Shown piece by piece: positions 8,946 through 17,221 of a stretch of 64,000 nucleotides of DNA. Every line of letters begins with the position of its first letter. Within the stretch, counting starts at the first letter, position 1. Under the pieces are notes generated by a model, which searched no databases, had not been told where the DNA came from, and saw only the letters and a list, made by a program, of their open reading frames with translations. The translations under genes were made by a program, and so were the position numbers. Source of the DNA: Promethearchaeota archaeon (lineage in GTDB: Archaea > Asgardarchaeota > Lokiarchaeia > Sigyniarchaeales > SOKP01); NCBI GenBank assembly GCA_019058445.1, contig JAHPZA010000009.1:248001-312000 (forward strand), in the 5' to 3' direction.

Positions 8946-9839
8946 ATGAGTGATGCTAAGAATACTGGTTTAGATGATGAGGATGATTTTACACTCGATT
9001 TCACGACGAGTAGTGCGATAAGTAGAGTGAATATTAAATTTTTAGCTATCTACATCCCGATTATCTGGTTGAGTGGAATTCTTACAGGAATCTTCTGGTA
9101 CGAGTGGAATAAGAACAAGCCCCCTATTACAGAAGAATGGGAACCTTGGGTTGGCACATTAATTTTTCTACCTTACGCAATAATAGCTATGTTTTTTATT
9201 TTCATTATATCATGTATGATCCTCAGTAAATTGTTTTTGATTTTAATTAATCTTATTCATAAACCGAGAGAAGGGGTTTTTAGAGCGGAAATAGGGGATG
9301 CTGATTTTGAGTTCTGGTGCTTGCGAACCGAACTTAAAAAGCTTGTTTTATGGCTTATGCGTAATTTTCCAATACCATGGTTAGATTCTTTGGCTTTTAA
9401 ATGGTTTGGCGTAAAAATGGATAGTTCAAGCCATATGCCAGATGCGTGGTGTGATATAGAGTTTGTCAGATTAGGACGTAGAGTTTTGGTCGGACAAGGT
9501 GCTGTAGTAATGAGTTCGATGGTAATTGGGAATTATTTAATTATTAAAGAAGTTATTCTTGACGATTATACTGTTATTGGTGGAATGTCATGCGTTTCAC
9601 CGGGAACAATAACTGGAAGAGATGTACTTTTGGGTGCAATTTCCGCAACAGTTTTAAATCAGCTTTTAGAAACTGGATGGATCTACTTCGGAATCCCCGC
9701 AATTAAACTTAAGCCTAATAAACTTGCCTTTGTATCTGAAATAACGAAAAGCTCTGTAGATGATGAACAAAAGGTTATCGTTGCGCAAGAGATTAATATC
9801 GAAGAGGATAAAAAGGAAAAACTAAAAGAGAGGTTATGA
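8946..9839 (+). CDS. Membrane-anchored left-handed beta-helix protein, paralog 2
   Basis: Protein of 297 residues starting 4 nt after paralog 1. After an acidic N-terminus it has two membrane helices (about 28-50 and 70-100), a linker HKPREGVFRAE...FEFWCLRTELKK, and beta-helix repeats (VRLGRRVLVGQGAVVMSSMVIGN split over several turns, IDDYTVIGG-type repeats) ending in WIYFGIPAIKLKP. The linker and repeat pattern match paralog 3 closely. The likely fold is a trimeric hexapeptide-repeat transferase; no catalytic histidine of the chloramphenicol-acetyltransferase type stands out, so enzymatic activity is uncertain. Confidence 0.75.
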   Translation: MSDAKNTGLDDEDDFTLDFTTSSAISRVNIKFLAIYIPIIWLSGILTGIFWYEWNKNKPPITEEWEPWVGTLIFLPYAIIAMFFIFIISCMILSKLFLILINLIHKPREGVFRAEIGDADFEFWCLRTELKKLVLWLMRNFPIPWLDSLAFKWFGVKMDSSSHMPDAWCDIEFVRLGRRVLVGQGAVVMSSMVIGNYLIIKEVILDDYTVIGGMSCVSPGTITGRDVLLGAISATVLNQLLETGWIYFGIPAIKLKPNKLAFVSEITKSSVDDEQKVIVAQEINIEEDKKEKLKERL

Positions 9840-9840
9840 A

Positions 9841-10758
9841 ATGTCAGTTCCTACATCAATGAGGGTTGGGCCGTTTACTCCAACTGTTTTAGTAAAGAAA
9901 AGATATTTAATCTTTTACATCTTTTTGATTTGGATTAGCATTATCCCAGTTTTACTTGAGTTTTGGTTTTATTGGCAATGGTTATACGACCCAATTCGAC
10001 CCGTTCACTTTTACATTTTTCTTCCGCTTTTATTTTTTGTAATGTATCTGACAATGGTATTCACGTCGCTGCTATTTGCGAAGATTTTTTTAGGTATTGC
10101 AAACACGATTCATAAACCTAAAGAAGGTATATTCCTTAGAGATGCTTCGGATAAAGATTATAGATATTGGAGCCTTAGAAATACCATTAAGAGATGGCCA
10201 GTCTGGCTTGCTCATAAATTTCCTTTTCCTTTTTTAGATAATGTATGCTTTAAAGCATTTGGTGTAAAGACTACGTTTACTAATTCGCTTTTTGAAGGTT
10301 GGGTGGATTGTGAATTTATTGAATTTGGGAAAAATGTGGTTGTAGGGCAAGGAAGCATTATTCAAAGTGCTATGATCGTTGGAAATCTCATCATAATCCG
10401 AAAAACTATAATCGATGATGATGTAAGAATTGGTGCCCATGCAGTAGTTATGCCTGGTACTCATATTGGTAAACGAAGTGTATTGGCTGCCAATTCTGTT
10501 ACGATTGTTGGGCAAGAGCTCGAGGATGAATATATCTATATAGGCATTCCATGTAAAAAATATAAGAAAAATAGATTTTTTGAGGATGGCTTAGAAGAAG
10601 TATTTGGTCATGCAGAGGATGTAGAGGGATTAAGGCAAAAATACGAAGAAATGTATATTAAGCGCCATGATCAGCATCAAAGTATTAAAGAAAGAATAGA
10701 GCATAGGAAAGAGATAAAAGAAAAAGAAAAAAGGCTGAAAGAACAACAAGAACCCTAA
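9841..10758 (+). CDS. Membrane-anchored left-handed beta-helix protein, paralog 3
   Basis: Protein of 305 residues, separated from paralog 2 by a single base. It has two membrane helices (about 22-45 and 58-85), then the shared HKPKEGIFLRD...YRYWSLRNTIKR linker, beta-helix repeats with FGKNVVVGQGSI, IDDDVRIGAHAVVMPGTHIGK and EYIYIGIPCKKYK, and a highly charged Lys/Glu-rich tail of about 60 residues that is probably helical. The HAVVMPGTHIG turn contains a histidine where hexapeptide acyltransferases often keep one. Translation is likely coupled across all three genes. Confidence 0.75.
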   Translation: MSVPTSMRVGPFTPTVLVKKRYLIFYIFLIWISIIPVLLEFWFYWQWLYDPIRPVHFYIFLPLLFFVMYLTMVFTSLLFAKIFLGIANTIHKPKEGIFLRDASDKDYRYWSLRNTIKRWPVWLAHKFPFPFLDNVCFKAFGVKTTFTNSLFEGWVDCEFIEFGKNVVVGQGSIIQSAMIVGNLIIIRKTIIDDDVRIGAHAVVMPGTHIGKRSVLAANSVTIVGQELEDEYIYIGIPCKKYKKNRFFEDGLEEVFGHAEDVEGLRQKYEEMYIKRHDQHQSIKERIEHRKEIKEKEKRLKEQQEP

Positions 10759-10867
10759 TACATTCATTTATAATAATAACAGTATCTTTTCATTTTAGAA
10801 TTTTTTTCTCATTTTAAATACTTGTTTTGTAAATTTATTTTAAAGATAAAAATTAATTTGAATTCCC

Positions 10868-11734
10868 ATGGACATTACTTTCTTGAATAAATTTGAAGCG
10901 AGAAAAATACTTACTGAGAAAGATCAATTCATTTTATCCTTAAGTCCTTTTGATCGTGCTTCGAGACTAAAAACTGAATCGCAAGTCTCGCAAAATACGT
11001 TTTTAAATTTTATTTCTAAACAAACCTTAGATTGGGGTTCATTTGAGTGCACCTCGATTGAATCGATATTGGACTCAATTATATCTAAACTTGATAAGTA
11101 TTCTTTAAAATTTCCAAGGAAAATTTCTATTATAAAGACTACGGGTAAAGAAGAAGGGAACGCAGCCTATTGCCGTGGGAATGCGATAATACTACCTCAA
11201 TCATTTGTAAATACTCCATATACCTTGAAGAATCTATTAACCCATGAACTATTTCATATTTATTCAAAAAACAATCCTACTAAGAGAAGTGAATTATACA
11301 AACAAATCGGATTTTTCGAATGTTCAGAATTAGAATTTCCGGAGGAATTAAGTGCGTTAAAAATTACCAACCCCGATGCCCCCATAATTAGCTGTTATTT
11401 CGAGGATAAGGACCAAAAATTAATGCCCATGTTGTTTTCTAACGAGCCATATAATATGAAAAAAAGGGGGGAATTTTTCGATTATCTTGAATTTAGATTA
11501 CTGGGAGTAGAGCTCAATAAAGAATGTTTTAGTCCGCTATATAAAAATGGCAGGCTACAGTTATTTCGTTCAGATGATATTCAATCATACGTCCAAAAAA
11601 TAGGTTTAAATACTGACTATATAATCCACCCCGAAGAGATTTTAGCTGAGAACTTCGTTTTATTAGTGAATAATTCAAGATATATTAGGAGTCCTGAAAT
11701 CTTAGAAAGAATTAACAAGGTTTTAAGTCAATAA
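10868..11734 (+). CDS. Zincin-like metallopeptidase-fold protein
   Basis: Protein of 288 residues. LTHELFHIYSKNNP near residues 125-138 contains the HExxH zinc motif, and HPEEILAENFVLLV about 130 residues later supplies a plausible third ligand Glu in a helix, as in gluzincins. The segment before the motif (NAAYCRGNAIILPQ) fits the edge strand of such domains. No signal peptide or membrane segment is seen, so the protein is probably cytosolic. No closer family was recognised. It is monocistronic, with a convergent LRR gene 6 nt downstream. Confidence 0.65.
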   Translation: MDITFLNKFEARKILTEKDQFILSLSPFDRASRLKTESQVSQNTFLNFISKQTLDWGSFECTSIESILDSIISKLDKYSLKFPRKISIIKTTGKEEGNAAYCRGNAIILPQSFVNTPYTLKNLLTHELFHIYSKNNPTKRSELYKQIGFFECSELEFPEELSALKITNPDAPIISCYFEDKDQKLMPMLFSNEPYNMKKRGEFFDYLEFRLLGVELNKECFSPLYKNGRLQLFRSDDIQSYVQKIGLNTDYIIHPEEILAENFVLLVNNSRYIRSPEILERINKVLSQ

Positions 11735-11740
11735 AGATGG

Positions 11741-12949
11741 TTAAATTAGAAGTGATTTGAGCTCTAAGGTTTTGATTGATTCCGGAAGCTGTTCAATTGG
11801 ATTATTCTTTACATTCAAATAATATAATGACTTTAACTTGCTTAATTTTTCAGGAATTTTTTGAATATAATTGTTTTCTAAGTCTAATACTTCGAGTAAA
11901 TTCAGTGATCCTATTGAGTCTGGAATACGCTTTATCTTATTATTACTTAGCCATAAGACTTTAAGTGAGGAATTTGAACCGATCGACTCTGGAATGAGTT
12001 CGATTTGATTATCTCTTAAATCTAAGTACTCTAAGCTTTTTAAATTGCCTATAGAATCAGGGATTATCTTTATTTGGTTATCTCGCAAGTTTAGATAATG
12101 TAATGCTTCTAGGTTATCAATCCAATGAGGTATCGATTTAATCTCATTATGGTCTAAATCCAACCGAAAATTTTTCACTGATTTAACTTTAGCTAAAAAA
12201 CCGGGGATAGATTGAAATCTATTCCAACCCAAATCTAAAAATTTAAGGCGAGAGAGTTCATCTATGGATGTAGGTAAAATCTTTAATTCGTTGCAACTCA
12301 AGTTGAGATATTTTAGTTTTTCTAAGTTCTTTATAGATTCTGGAAGACTTTCTGGTTTCCAATTTGATAAGCTTATCGCTTTCACGCGTCTATTTTTGAT
12401 TATCACTAAAATGTTATTTCCGTAAATTACCTTACGTTCAGAATGGGAATCAGCATCCATAAATGAATCGGGATTTAATCCAATATCCAATAAAAATCCG
12501 ACTTCTTTTGGGATAACACCAAAATTTACAGAGATTGCTTCTAACCTTTTTGAGTATTCTATTTTTAAAATATTGCGATAATGGTTCTCTAAATTTTTAA
12601 TTAAATTATTAATTGTAATTAATACATGGGAAGAGTTATCATTTTGAATAATCCATTTTAGAGGATCCACTATTTCTTCTGGAAAAAGTGAGACAATTAC
12701 TTTAGCAGCAACAGCTCTAACAATTTGGCTTTCATCAGATATTAGAAGATTCTCTAAAAAATCAAATACTTTTTTATTTTTTAGTGATAAGTTTTCAAAC
12801 ACATTCACATATTTAGCGCGAGTTTGTTCGGAATTAGATCCTTCAATTAAAGAAATTAAAACATTAGCCGCCTCGGATTTACTCATATTATTATTTCTAA
12901 TAAGCTTTTGCAATTCTTTTAGAGTATATGTGTTGCTTATAAAGGCCAC
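11741..12949 (-). CDS. HEAT-like plus leucine-rich repeat protein
   Basis: Protein of 402 residues. The first 130 residues are helical with HEAT-like pairs (LLISDESQIVRAVAAKVIVSLFP). About nine leucine-rich repeats follow from residue 200 to the end, each of about 23 residues with LxxLxxLxLxxNxIxxIPxSI, the eukaryote-like Ras-suppressor type. It is presumably an interaction scaffold; no enzymatic domain is seen. The annotated GTG at 12949 lies in AAAGGTG, which would serve well as ribosome binding site for the ATA at 12940, so the true start may be non-canonical. Convergent with the zincin gene. Confidence 0.85.
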   Translation of the reverse strand: MAFISNTYTLKELQKLIRNNNMSKSEAANVLISLIEGSNSEQTRAKYVNVFENLSLKNKKVFDFLENLLISDESQIVRAVAAKVIVSLFPEEIVDPLKWIIQNDNSSHVLITINNLIKNLENHYRNILKIEYSKRLEAISVNFGVIPKEVGFLLDIGLNPDSFMDADSHSERKVIYGNNILVIIKNRRVKAISLSNWKPESLPESIKNLEKLKYLNLSCNELKILPTSIDELSRLKFLDLGWNRFQSIPGFLAKVKSVKNFRLDLDHNEIKSIPHWIDNLEALHYLNLRDNQIKIIPDSIGNLKSLEYLDLRDNQIELIPESIGSNSSLKVLWLSNNKIKRIPDSIGSLNLLEVLDLENNYIQKIPEKLSKLKSLYYLNVKNNPIEQLPESIKTLELKSLLI

Positions 12950-12986
12950 CTTTAACTAATTTGTATCTCTTCTTTTTTTATTTACT

Positions 12987-13811
12987 TTAAAAATAGTTTT
13001 CAATCTTTTTTCTGATTTCTTCTAATTCCTCATCTTCTATGAATTGGTGATCCACGCCTTTAATTATATCTATTTCAGGGATTAAGTTAGATGGTTGCAT
13101 TATAGTAGTAACTTCAGAAATGGGAGTTATTTTGTCTTTTTCTCCAATAATTATTTTGAGTTTTTTATTTTTCAAGCGTCTAATTATTGTATTGATCTTA
13201 AAATCTTTTTTAGATAACTCTTTTTTAGTTTTTCTTATAAAACTTTCCACATTATCTATACCCCGGATGTTACCCTGAAGAAACTGGTTTATATAATTCA
13301 AGACTTTTTTAAACTCTTCATTATAAACATGCTGTTCTACGTTTAGGATAGGGCTAATTAATAACAATTTATTTATTAATTTAGTTTTTGAACATAAAAT
13401 TAAAGCAATATATGCTCCAAAGTCATGAGCTAAGATATTAACATTTTTCAAATCAAAAATTCCTCTATGAGCCAGTTTTTCTGCGAATTCAATGATCTTT
13501 ATTGCGTCAGTATATTGTCCCTTAATTGATACTACCCCATCGCTATACCTATAACCTCTAAAATTAAAAATCATAAATGCAAATCCTCCATCCAAGATAT
13601 ACTCATAGTTTCTTACAATTTCTTGCAAAGGAAAGAGCTGAGGAAAACCGTGAAAATAAATGACTAATGGATATGGTTTTTGAAAAGAATTTGGGGGAAA
13701 ATATAACAATCCTTTAAGAAATTCTCCCTTATTATCAATCTCAATCTCAATCTCGATAACTTCGTAAGGACCATCAAACTGTTTCTCTTTGAATTCCAAT
13801 AGAACAACCAC
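12987..13811 (-). CDS. Alpha/beta hydrolase with Asp in the nucleophile position
   Basis: Protein of 274 residues with an alpha/beta hydrolase core. FHGFP at residues 53-57 is the oxyanion-hole HGxP motif, NILAHDFGAY at about 125-134 is the nucleophile elbow, GEKDKIT near 225 carries the likely acid and GVDHQF near 255 the catalytic histidine. The elbow has HDFG, with Asp130 in place of the usual Ser, as in epoxide hydrolases and haloalkane dehalogenases. No signal peptide. Start GTG at 13811; TTG at 13799 is an alternative. Substrate unknown. Confidence 0.8.
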   Translation of the reverse strand: MVVLLEFKEKQFDGPYEVIEIEIEIDNKGEFLKGLLYFPPNSFQKPYPLVIYFHGFPQLFPLQEIVRNYEYILDGGFAFMIFNFRGYRYSDGVVSIKGQYTDAIKIIEFAEKLAHRGIFDLKNVNILAHDFGAYIALILCSKTKLINKLLLISPILNVEQHVYNEEFKKVLNYINQFLQGNIRGIDNVESFIRKTKKELSKKDFKINTIIRRLKNKKLKIIIGEKDKITPISEVTTIMQPSNLIPEIDIIKGVDHQFIEDEELEEIRKKIENYF

Positions 13812-13864
13812 TAATATATCATAACCAATAATTTTAACTTATTTAACATATTTCATAAGGTATA

Positions 13865-14716
13865 ATGAAATTAGAAGATTGGCATACTCATAGTGAACTA
13901 TGTCGACACGCAGTAGGAACAATTGAGGATTATATCAAAAAAGCTGTGGATTTTAATTTAACCACTATTGGAGTATCCGATCATTTTCCCTATGATTTTC
14001 TTTCTAATATTGAAAGAATACCTTATAAGGAATATGCTATAACTTTAGGAGAAATCGAGCATTACTTATCTCTTGCAGAAAATTTGAGGGATAAGTATGA
14101 GTCTAAAATAAATGTGAGGATAGGGTTTGAAATCGACTTCTTTGAAAATCAAGAACCTGCGCTCAATTCACAACTAGAAAAGATTATCGATAGGTTGGAT
14201 TATATCTATGGATCAATACATATATTAAATTTTAACGATGGAAAGGGTGCTTGGGGATTTGATGATAGTAGATTTAGAGAGGATTACCAATCTTATGGTC
14301 CCGATAGGGTTTATATGGAATATTATAAAACACAGGAGAAAATGCTTACATCTAACCATTTTCAATTGGATATACTCAGCCATTTTGATTTGCCCAAAAA
14401 ATTTAATGATTTTCCACAAAACAAAGAGCCGATTGAAAATGAAATTCTTAAAATTCTTGATCTCGTGAGAAAAAAGGATTTGGCAATTGAAATTAATACA
14501 GCAGGTTTAAGAAAAGAAGTAAAGGAGCAATATCCCAGTAAAGAAATTATTTTAAGAATGTATGAATATGATATTCCGATCGTGTTAGGGTCAGATGCTC
14601 ATAATCCTGATGAAGTTGCTTGGGAATTTAAAAAAACAGGTAGAATGCTTAAACAGATTGGATATAATCAATTAGCACATTTTCATCAAAGAAAAAGAAC
14701 TTCGATTGAATTATAA
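13865..14716 (+). CDS. PHP-domain histidinol-phosphatase-like phosphoesterase
   Basis: Protein of 283 residues of the PHP family closest to HisK-type histidinol phosphatases. WHTHSELCRHAVGTIEDYI at the N-terminus carries the first metal ligands H7 and H9, followed by GVSDHFPYD, IGFEIDFFE, YGSIHIL, DILSHFDLPKKF, EINTAGLRK and GSDAHNPDEV near the C-terminus. All usual metal-binding positions are present. It could act in histidine synthesis, but no his genes are nearby, so the substrate may be another phosphomonoester. It is followed 23 nt later by the DUF5714 gene. Confidence 0.87.
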   Translation: MKLEDWHTHSELCRHAVGTIEDYIKKAVDFNLTTIGVSDHFPYDFLSNIERIPYKEYAITLGEIEHYLSLAENLRDKYESKINVRIGFEIDFFENQEPALNSQLEKIIDRLDYIYGSIHILNFNDGKGAWGFDDSRFREDYQSYGPDRVYMEYYKTQEKMLTSNHFQLDILSHFDLPKKFNDFPQNKEPIENEILKILDLVRKKDLAIEINTAGLRKEVKEQYPSKEIILRMYEYDIPIVLGSDAHNPDEVAWEFKKTGRMLKQIGYNQLAHFHQRKRTSIEL

Positions 14717-14739
14717 TAAAATTCAGAGGATAATTTTTT

Positions 14740-15456
14740 ATGTCTGAGAAAAAAAAAGATAAATGTGAAATATGTGGAAAAGATTTAGTATATGCAAAAG
14801 TACCAAAAGAATATAGAAATATTAAGTGTGAGTTTTGCGGCAAATTATTCAATGCGAACACATTTTGTGAAGATGGACACTATATTTGTGATTCCTGCCA
14901 TTCAAAAGGTCCGATAGAGGTGATAGAAGACATTTGCGAATCAACTGATATTAAAGATCCATTTTTATTGGCAGACATGATTATGCAACATCCAAAATTT
15001 AAAATGTATGGTCCAGAACATCATGTGTTAACTCCAGCAGTAATTTTAACGAGTTTAAAGAATAATAACATAAAAAAATCCGATGGTACAGAGATTGCAC
15101 AATTTGATATAAAGGAAGCTATCAGAAGAGCTTCTAAAATTCCAGGGGGTTGGTGCGGTTTTTATGGATCCTGTGGATCAGGAATGGGGTCTGGGATCGC
15201 AATCAGTATTTTTACGGGAGCAACACCCGCAACCGATAAAGAGAGAACGCTCGCAAATAAGATGACATCCCGGGCGTTAGCTAAAATTGCAGACAATTTG
15301 GAGCATTGTTGTAAAAGATCTGTTCGATTAAGTATTTGCGAAGCATTAGATTTTTTAGCTGAACATTTTCACATTAAATTAGATTACCATCCGAGCAAAT
15401 GTGAATTTTCCACCTTAAATAATAAATGTGAAAAACAGAATTGCCCCATTTTCTGA
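14740..15456 (+). CDS. DUF5714 domain protein with N-terminal zinc-finger motifs
   Basis: Protein of 238 residues rich in cysteine. The N-terminus has CEICGKDL, CEFCGK and CDSCHSKG zinc-knuckle pairs, then the DUF5714 core with PGGWCGFYGSCGSGMGSGIAIS, LANKMTSRALAKIA, HCCKRSVRLSICEALDFL and a cysteine-rich end. The many conserved Cys suggest a metal or Fe-S cluster; DUF5714 proteins occur in anaerobes but their reaction is not known to me. The preceding PHP gene is close enough to be cotranscribed. Confidence 0.82.
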   Translation: MSEKKKDKCEICGKDLVYAKVPKEYRNIKCEFCGKLFNANTFCEDGHYICDSCHSKGPIEVIEDICESTDIKDPFLLADMIMQHPKFKMYGPEHHVLTPAVILTSLKNNNIKKSDGTEIAQFDIKEAIRRASKIPGGWCGFYGSCGSGMGSGIAISIFTGATPATDKERTLANKMTSRALAKIADNLEHCCKRSVRLSICEALDFLAEHFHIKLDYHPSKCEFSTLNNKCEKQNCPIF

Positions 15457-15475
15457 ATTATATGGGAACAATAAA

Positions 15476-16297
15476 TTATATCTTTCTTCCTCTAAGCCAT
15501 GAATCCATCACTAAAGGATTAAGAAGGCGGATATGCGCAGGATCTTTTGTTCTAAAGACAAGATGATTATTTTCATTTTTTCCTATAATAGCCATTAAGA
15601 GTTCTTCACCATCTCTATTTAAAAGATATCGATCAGCTCCATCAAAATGTCGTAAAGATATATTATCAAGAGATTCATACTCATCCAATAATTCCACATG
15701 CTCCTCGATTCCGGGATTGATCTCACATGAAATTTTGATGCTTACCGATGATCTCACTTCATAAAGATATAACTCTTGTAGGTCATCAATCTTAGGAACC
15801 GCAATAGTAACACTACTTATGGATTCTTGTATGATTTTACGCATTTCTTCTAGAATTTCTGATTTTGTAATCTCTTGGTTTGAAAAATCTATAATTTTGG
15901 ATTCTAAGGATGCAATTCCACTTTTTCGTAGTTTTTCATTTTCATTTTCTAATTTTTCTAAGTCCTCATCTGCTTTTGCTAACTCGTCATTTAAAAGTTC
16001 AATTTCTTTTCTGAGTTCTTCGATTTCTTTATCCTTTTCTGTAATAATATTTTCATCTACGGATGTAGATGCCATGGATCTAATTTGATCTTCTTTTAAA
16101 TTAATTGTTTTTTCTAAAGTTGCAATTTTAGCGTCTTTAGTACTTAAAGAAGTCTCTAAAATGTTGATCTGTTCATCTTTTAATTGTAAAGAATCTTTGA
16201 TTGTGTCTAATTGATTATCCTTGAGTTTAATTGAATCTTGAAGTGTCTTTATTAAATTTTCTTTAGTCTCAAGTTGTTTCTTATATTGTTCTTCCAT
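15476..16297 (-). CDS. Coiled-coil protein with C-terminal TrmB-like (PLD-fold) sensor domain
   Basis: Protein of 273 residues. Residues 1-130 form a long coiled coil with near-regular repeats such as LKDNQLDTIKDSLQLKDEQ. From about 145 on there is a compact domain (SEILEEMRKIIQESISSVTIAVPKIDDL... NISLRHFDGADRYLLNRDGEELLMAIIG) that reads like the PLD-like ligand domain C-terminal in archaeal TrmB regulators. The DNA-binding winged helix expected at the N-terminus is absent and replaced by the coiled coil, so it is unlikely to be a classical TrmB. The domain call is by eye and moderate. Confidence 0.7.
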   Translation of the reverse strand: MEEQYKKQLETKENLIKTLQDSIKLKDNQLDTIKDSLQLKDEQINILETSLSTKDAKIATLEKTINLKEDQIRSMASTSVDENIITEKDKEIEELRKEIELLNDELAKADEDLEKLENENEKLRKSGIASLESKIIDFSNQEITKSEILEEMRKIIQESISSVTIAVPKIDDLQELYLYEVRSSVSIKISCEINPGIEEHVELLDEYESLDNISLRHFDGADRYLLNRDGEELLMAIIGKNENNHLVFRTKDPAHIRLLNPLVMDSWLRGRKI

Positions 16298-16473
16298 AAT
16301 TGGGATTCAAATTTTTTTTCTTAAATATTTAAAACAAATTAGTACTTATAAACTAATTGGATACAAATAAGTTTATTCTAGTAATAGCCATTTCAATTAA
16401 TCTTATAATTTAACCTATAATTTTTTTTTCACTTTAGCATATCTTTAAATTTTAAACTTTTAATATAATTAAT

Positions 16474-17217
16474 ATGGTAGATACACCCGAGGAAAGTCTG
16501 AAGCAATTGCAAGCAGATATATATGACTTAATTGAAAAAGGAATAAGTGAAGATTCCGCCATATTAGGGATAAATATTGGAACTCATGGAGGGACATTTC
16601 TAGGAAACTATTTTAATGAAGAGACGAAATTATCAAAACTTGAAATTGCTGCTGCAACCTCAAGTTTATTATTTTTATCCTCAAAGACATTAATGGGCTC
16701 ATTAATGCAAGAAATTTCATATAACATCATAACCGGGAAGGAAAAAATGATTCTCGCCATTTTAACAGAAAATATTACTATGATTTCATACCTAAATCGT
16801 GAACTGGCAGAATTGGAAGGAGTAAGTCACTATATATATAAAATGAAGCAATTAGCTTTACAGGTATCGGCTTTTGTAGAAACATCAGAGTTTATTAGAG
16901 AAGAAATCTTTGTAGCGGTAAAAAGAACCATACCATCCGCGATTATGTTAGGAATAATTTCGAGGGAGGGAATACCTATTAAAATTCAATCTACTATGCC
17001 GGAACCGGTGATTTCGGCAATGATATCTGCTCTTTATAACTTATCTGACGTGCTTTTGGAAGATCAGATTGTGGAATACTCTATAATTGCTGGCGAAAAT
17101 GGCTCGATTATTCTTCATGAATTAGATGAGCATAGGATTTTATTTGTCGCTGTGCCTGAAGCAGATGAGAGTAAGTTAGGTTCATATATAGCAAAAATAA
17201 AAACTATCATTAAATAA
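16474..17217 (+). CDS. Tandem roadblock/LC7-domain protein
   Basis: Protein of 247 residues made of two roadblock/LC7-like units. Unit one (about 20-115) has GINIGTHGGTFLGNYF, a long helix with LEIAAATSSLLFLSSKTLMGSL and a strand ILAILTENITMISYLN. Unit two (about 140-245) repeats the order: AIMLGIISREGIPI, VISAMISALYNLSDVLL and SIILHELDEHRILFVAVPE. Roadblock domains partner small GTPases (MglB, Ragulator, dynein light chains); Asgard archaea have many of both. No GTPase gene is in this window. Monocistronic. Confidence 0.8.
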   Translation: MVDTPEESLKQLQADIYDLIEKGISEDSAILGINIGTHGGTFLGNYFNEETKLSKLEIAAATSSLLFLSSKTLMGSLMQEISYNIITGKEKMILAILTENITMISYLNRELAELEGVSHYIYKMKQLALQVSAFVETSEFIREEIFVAVKRTIPSAIMLGIISREGIPIKIQSTMPEPVISAMISALYNLSDVLLEDQIVEYSIIAGENGSIILHELDEHRILFVAVPEADESKLGSYIAKIKTIIK

Positions 17218-17221
17218 AGAA

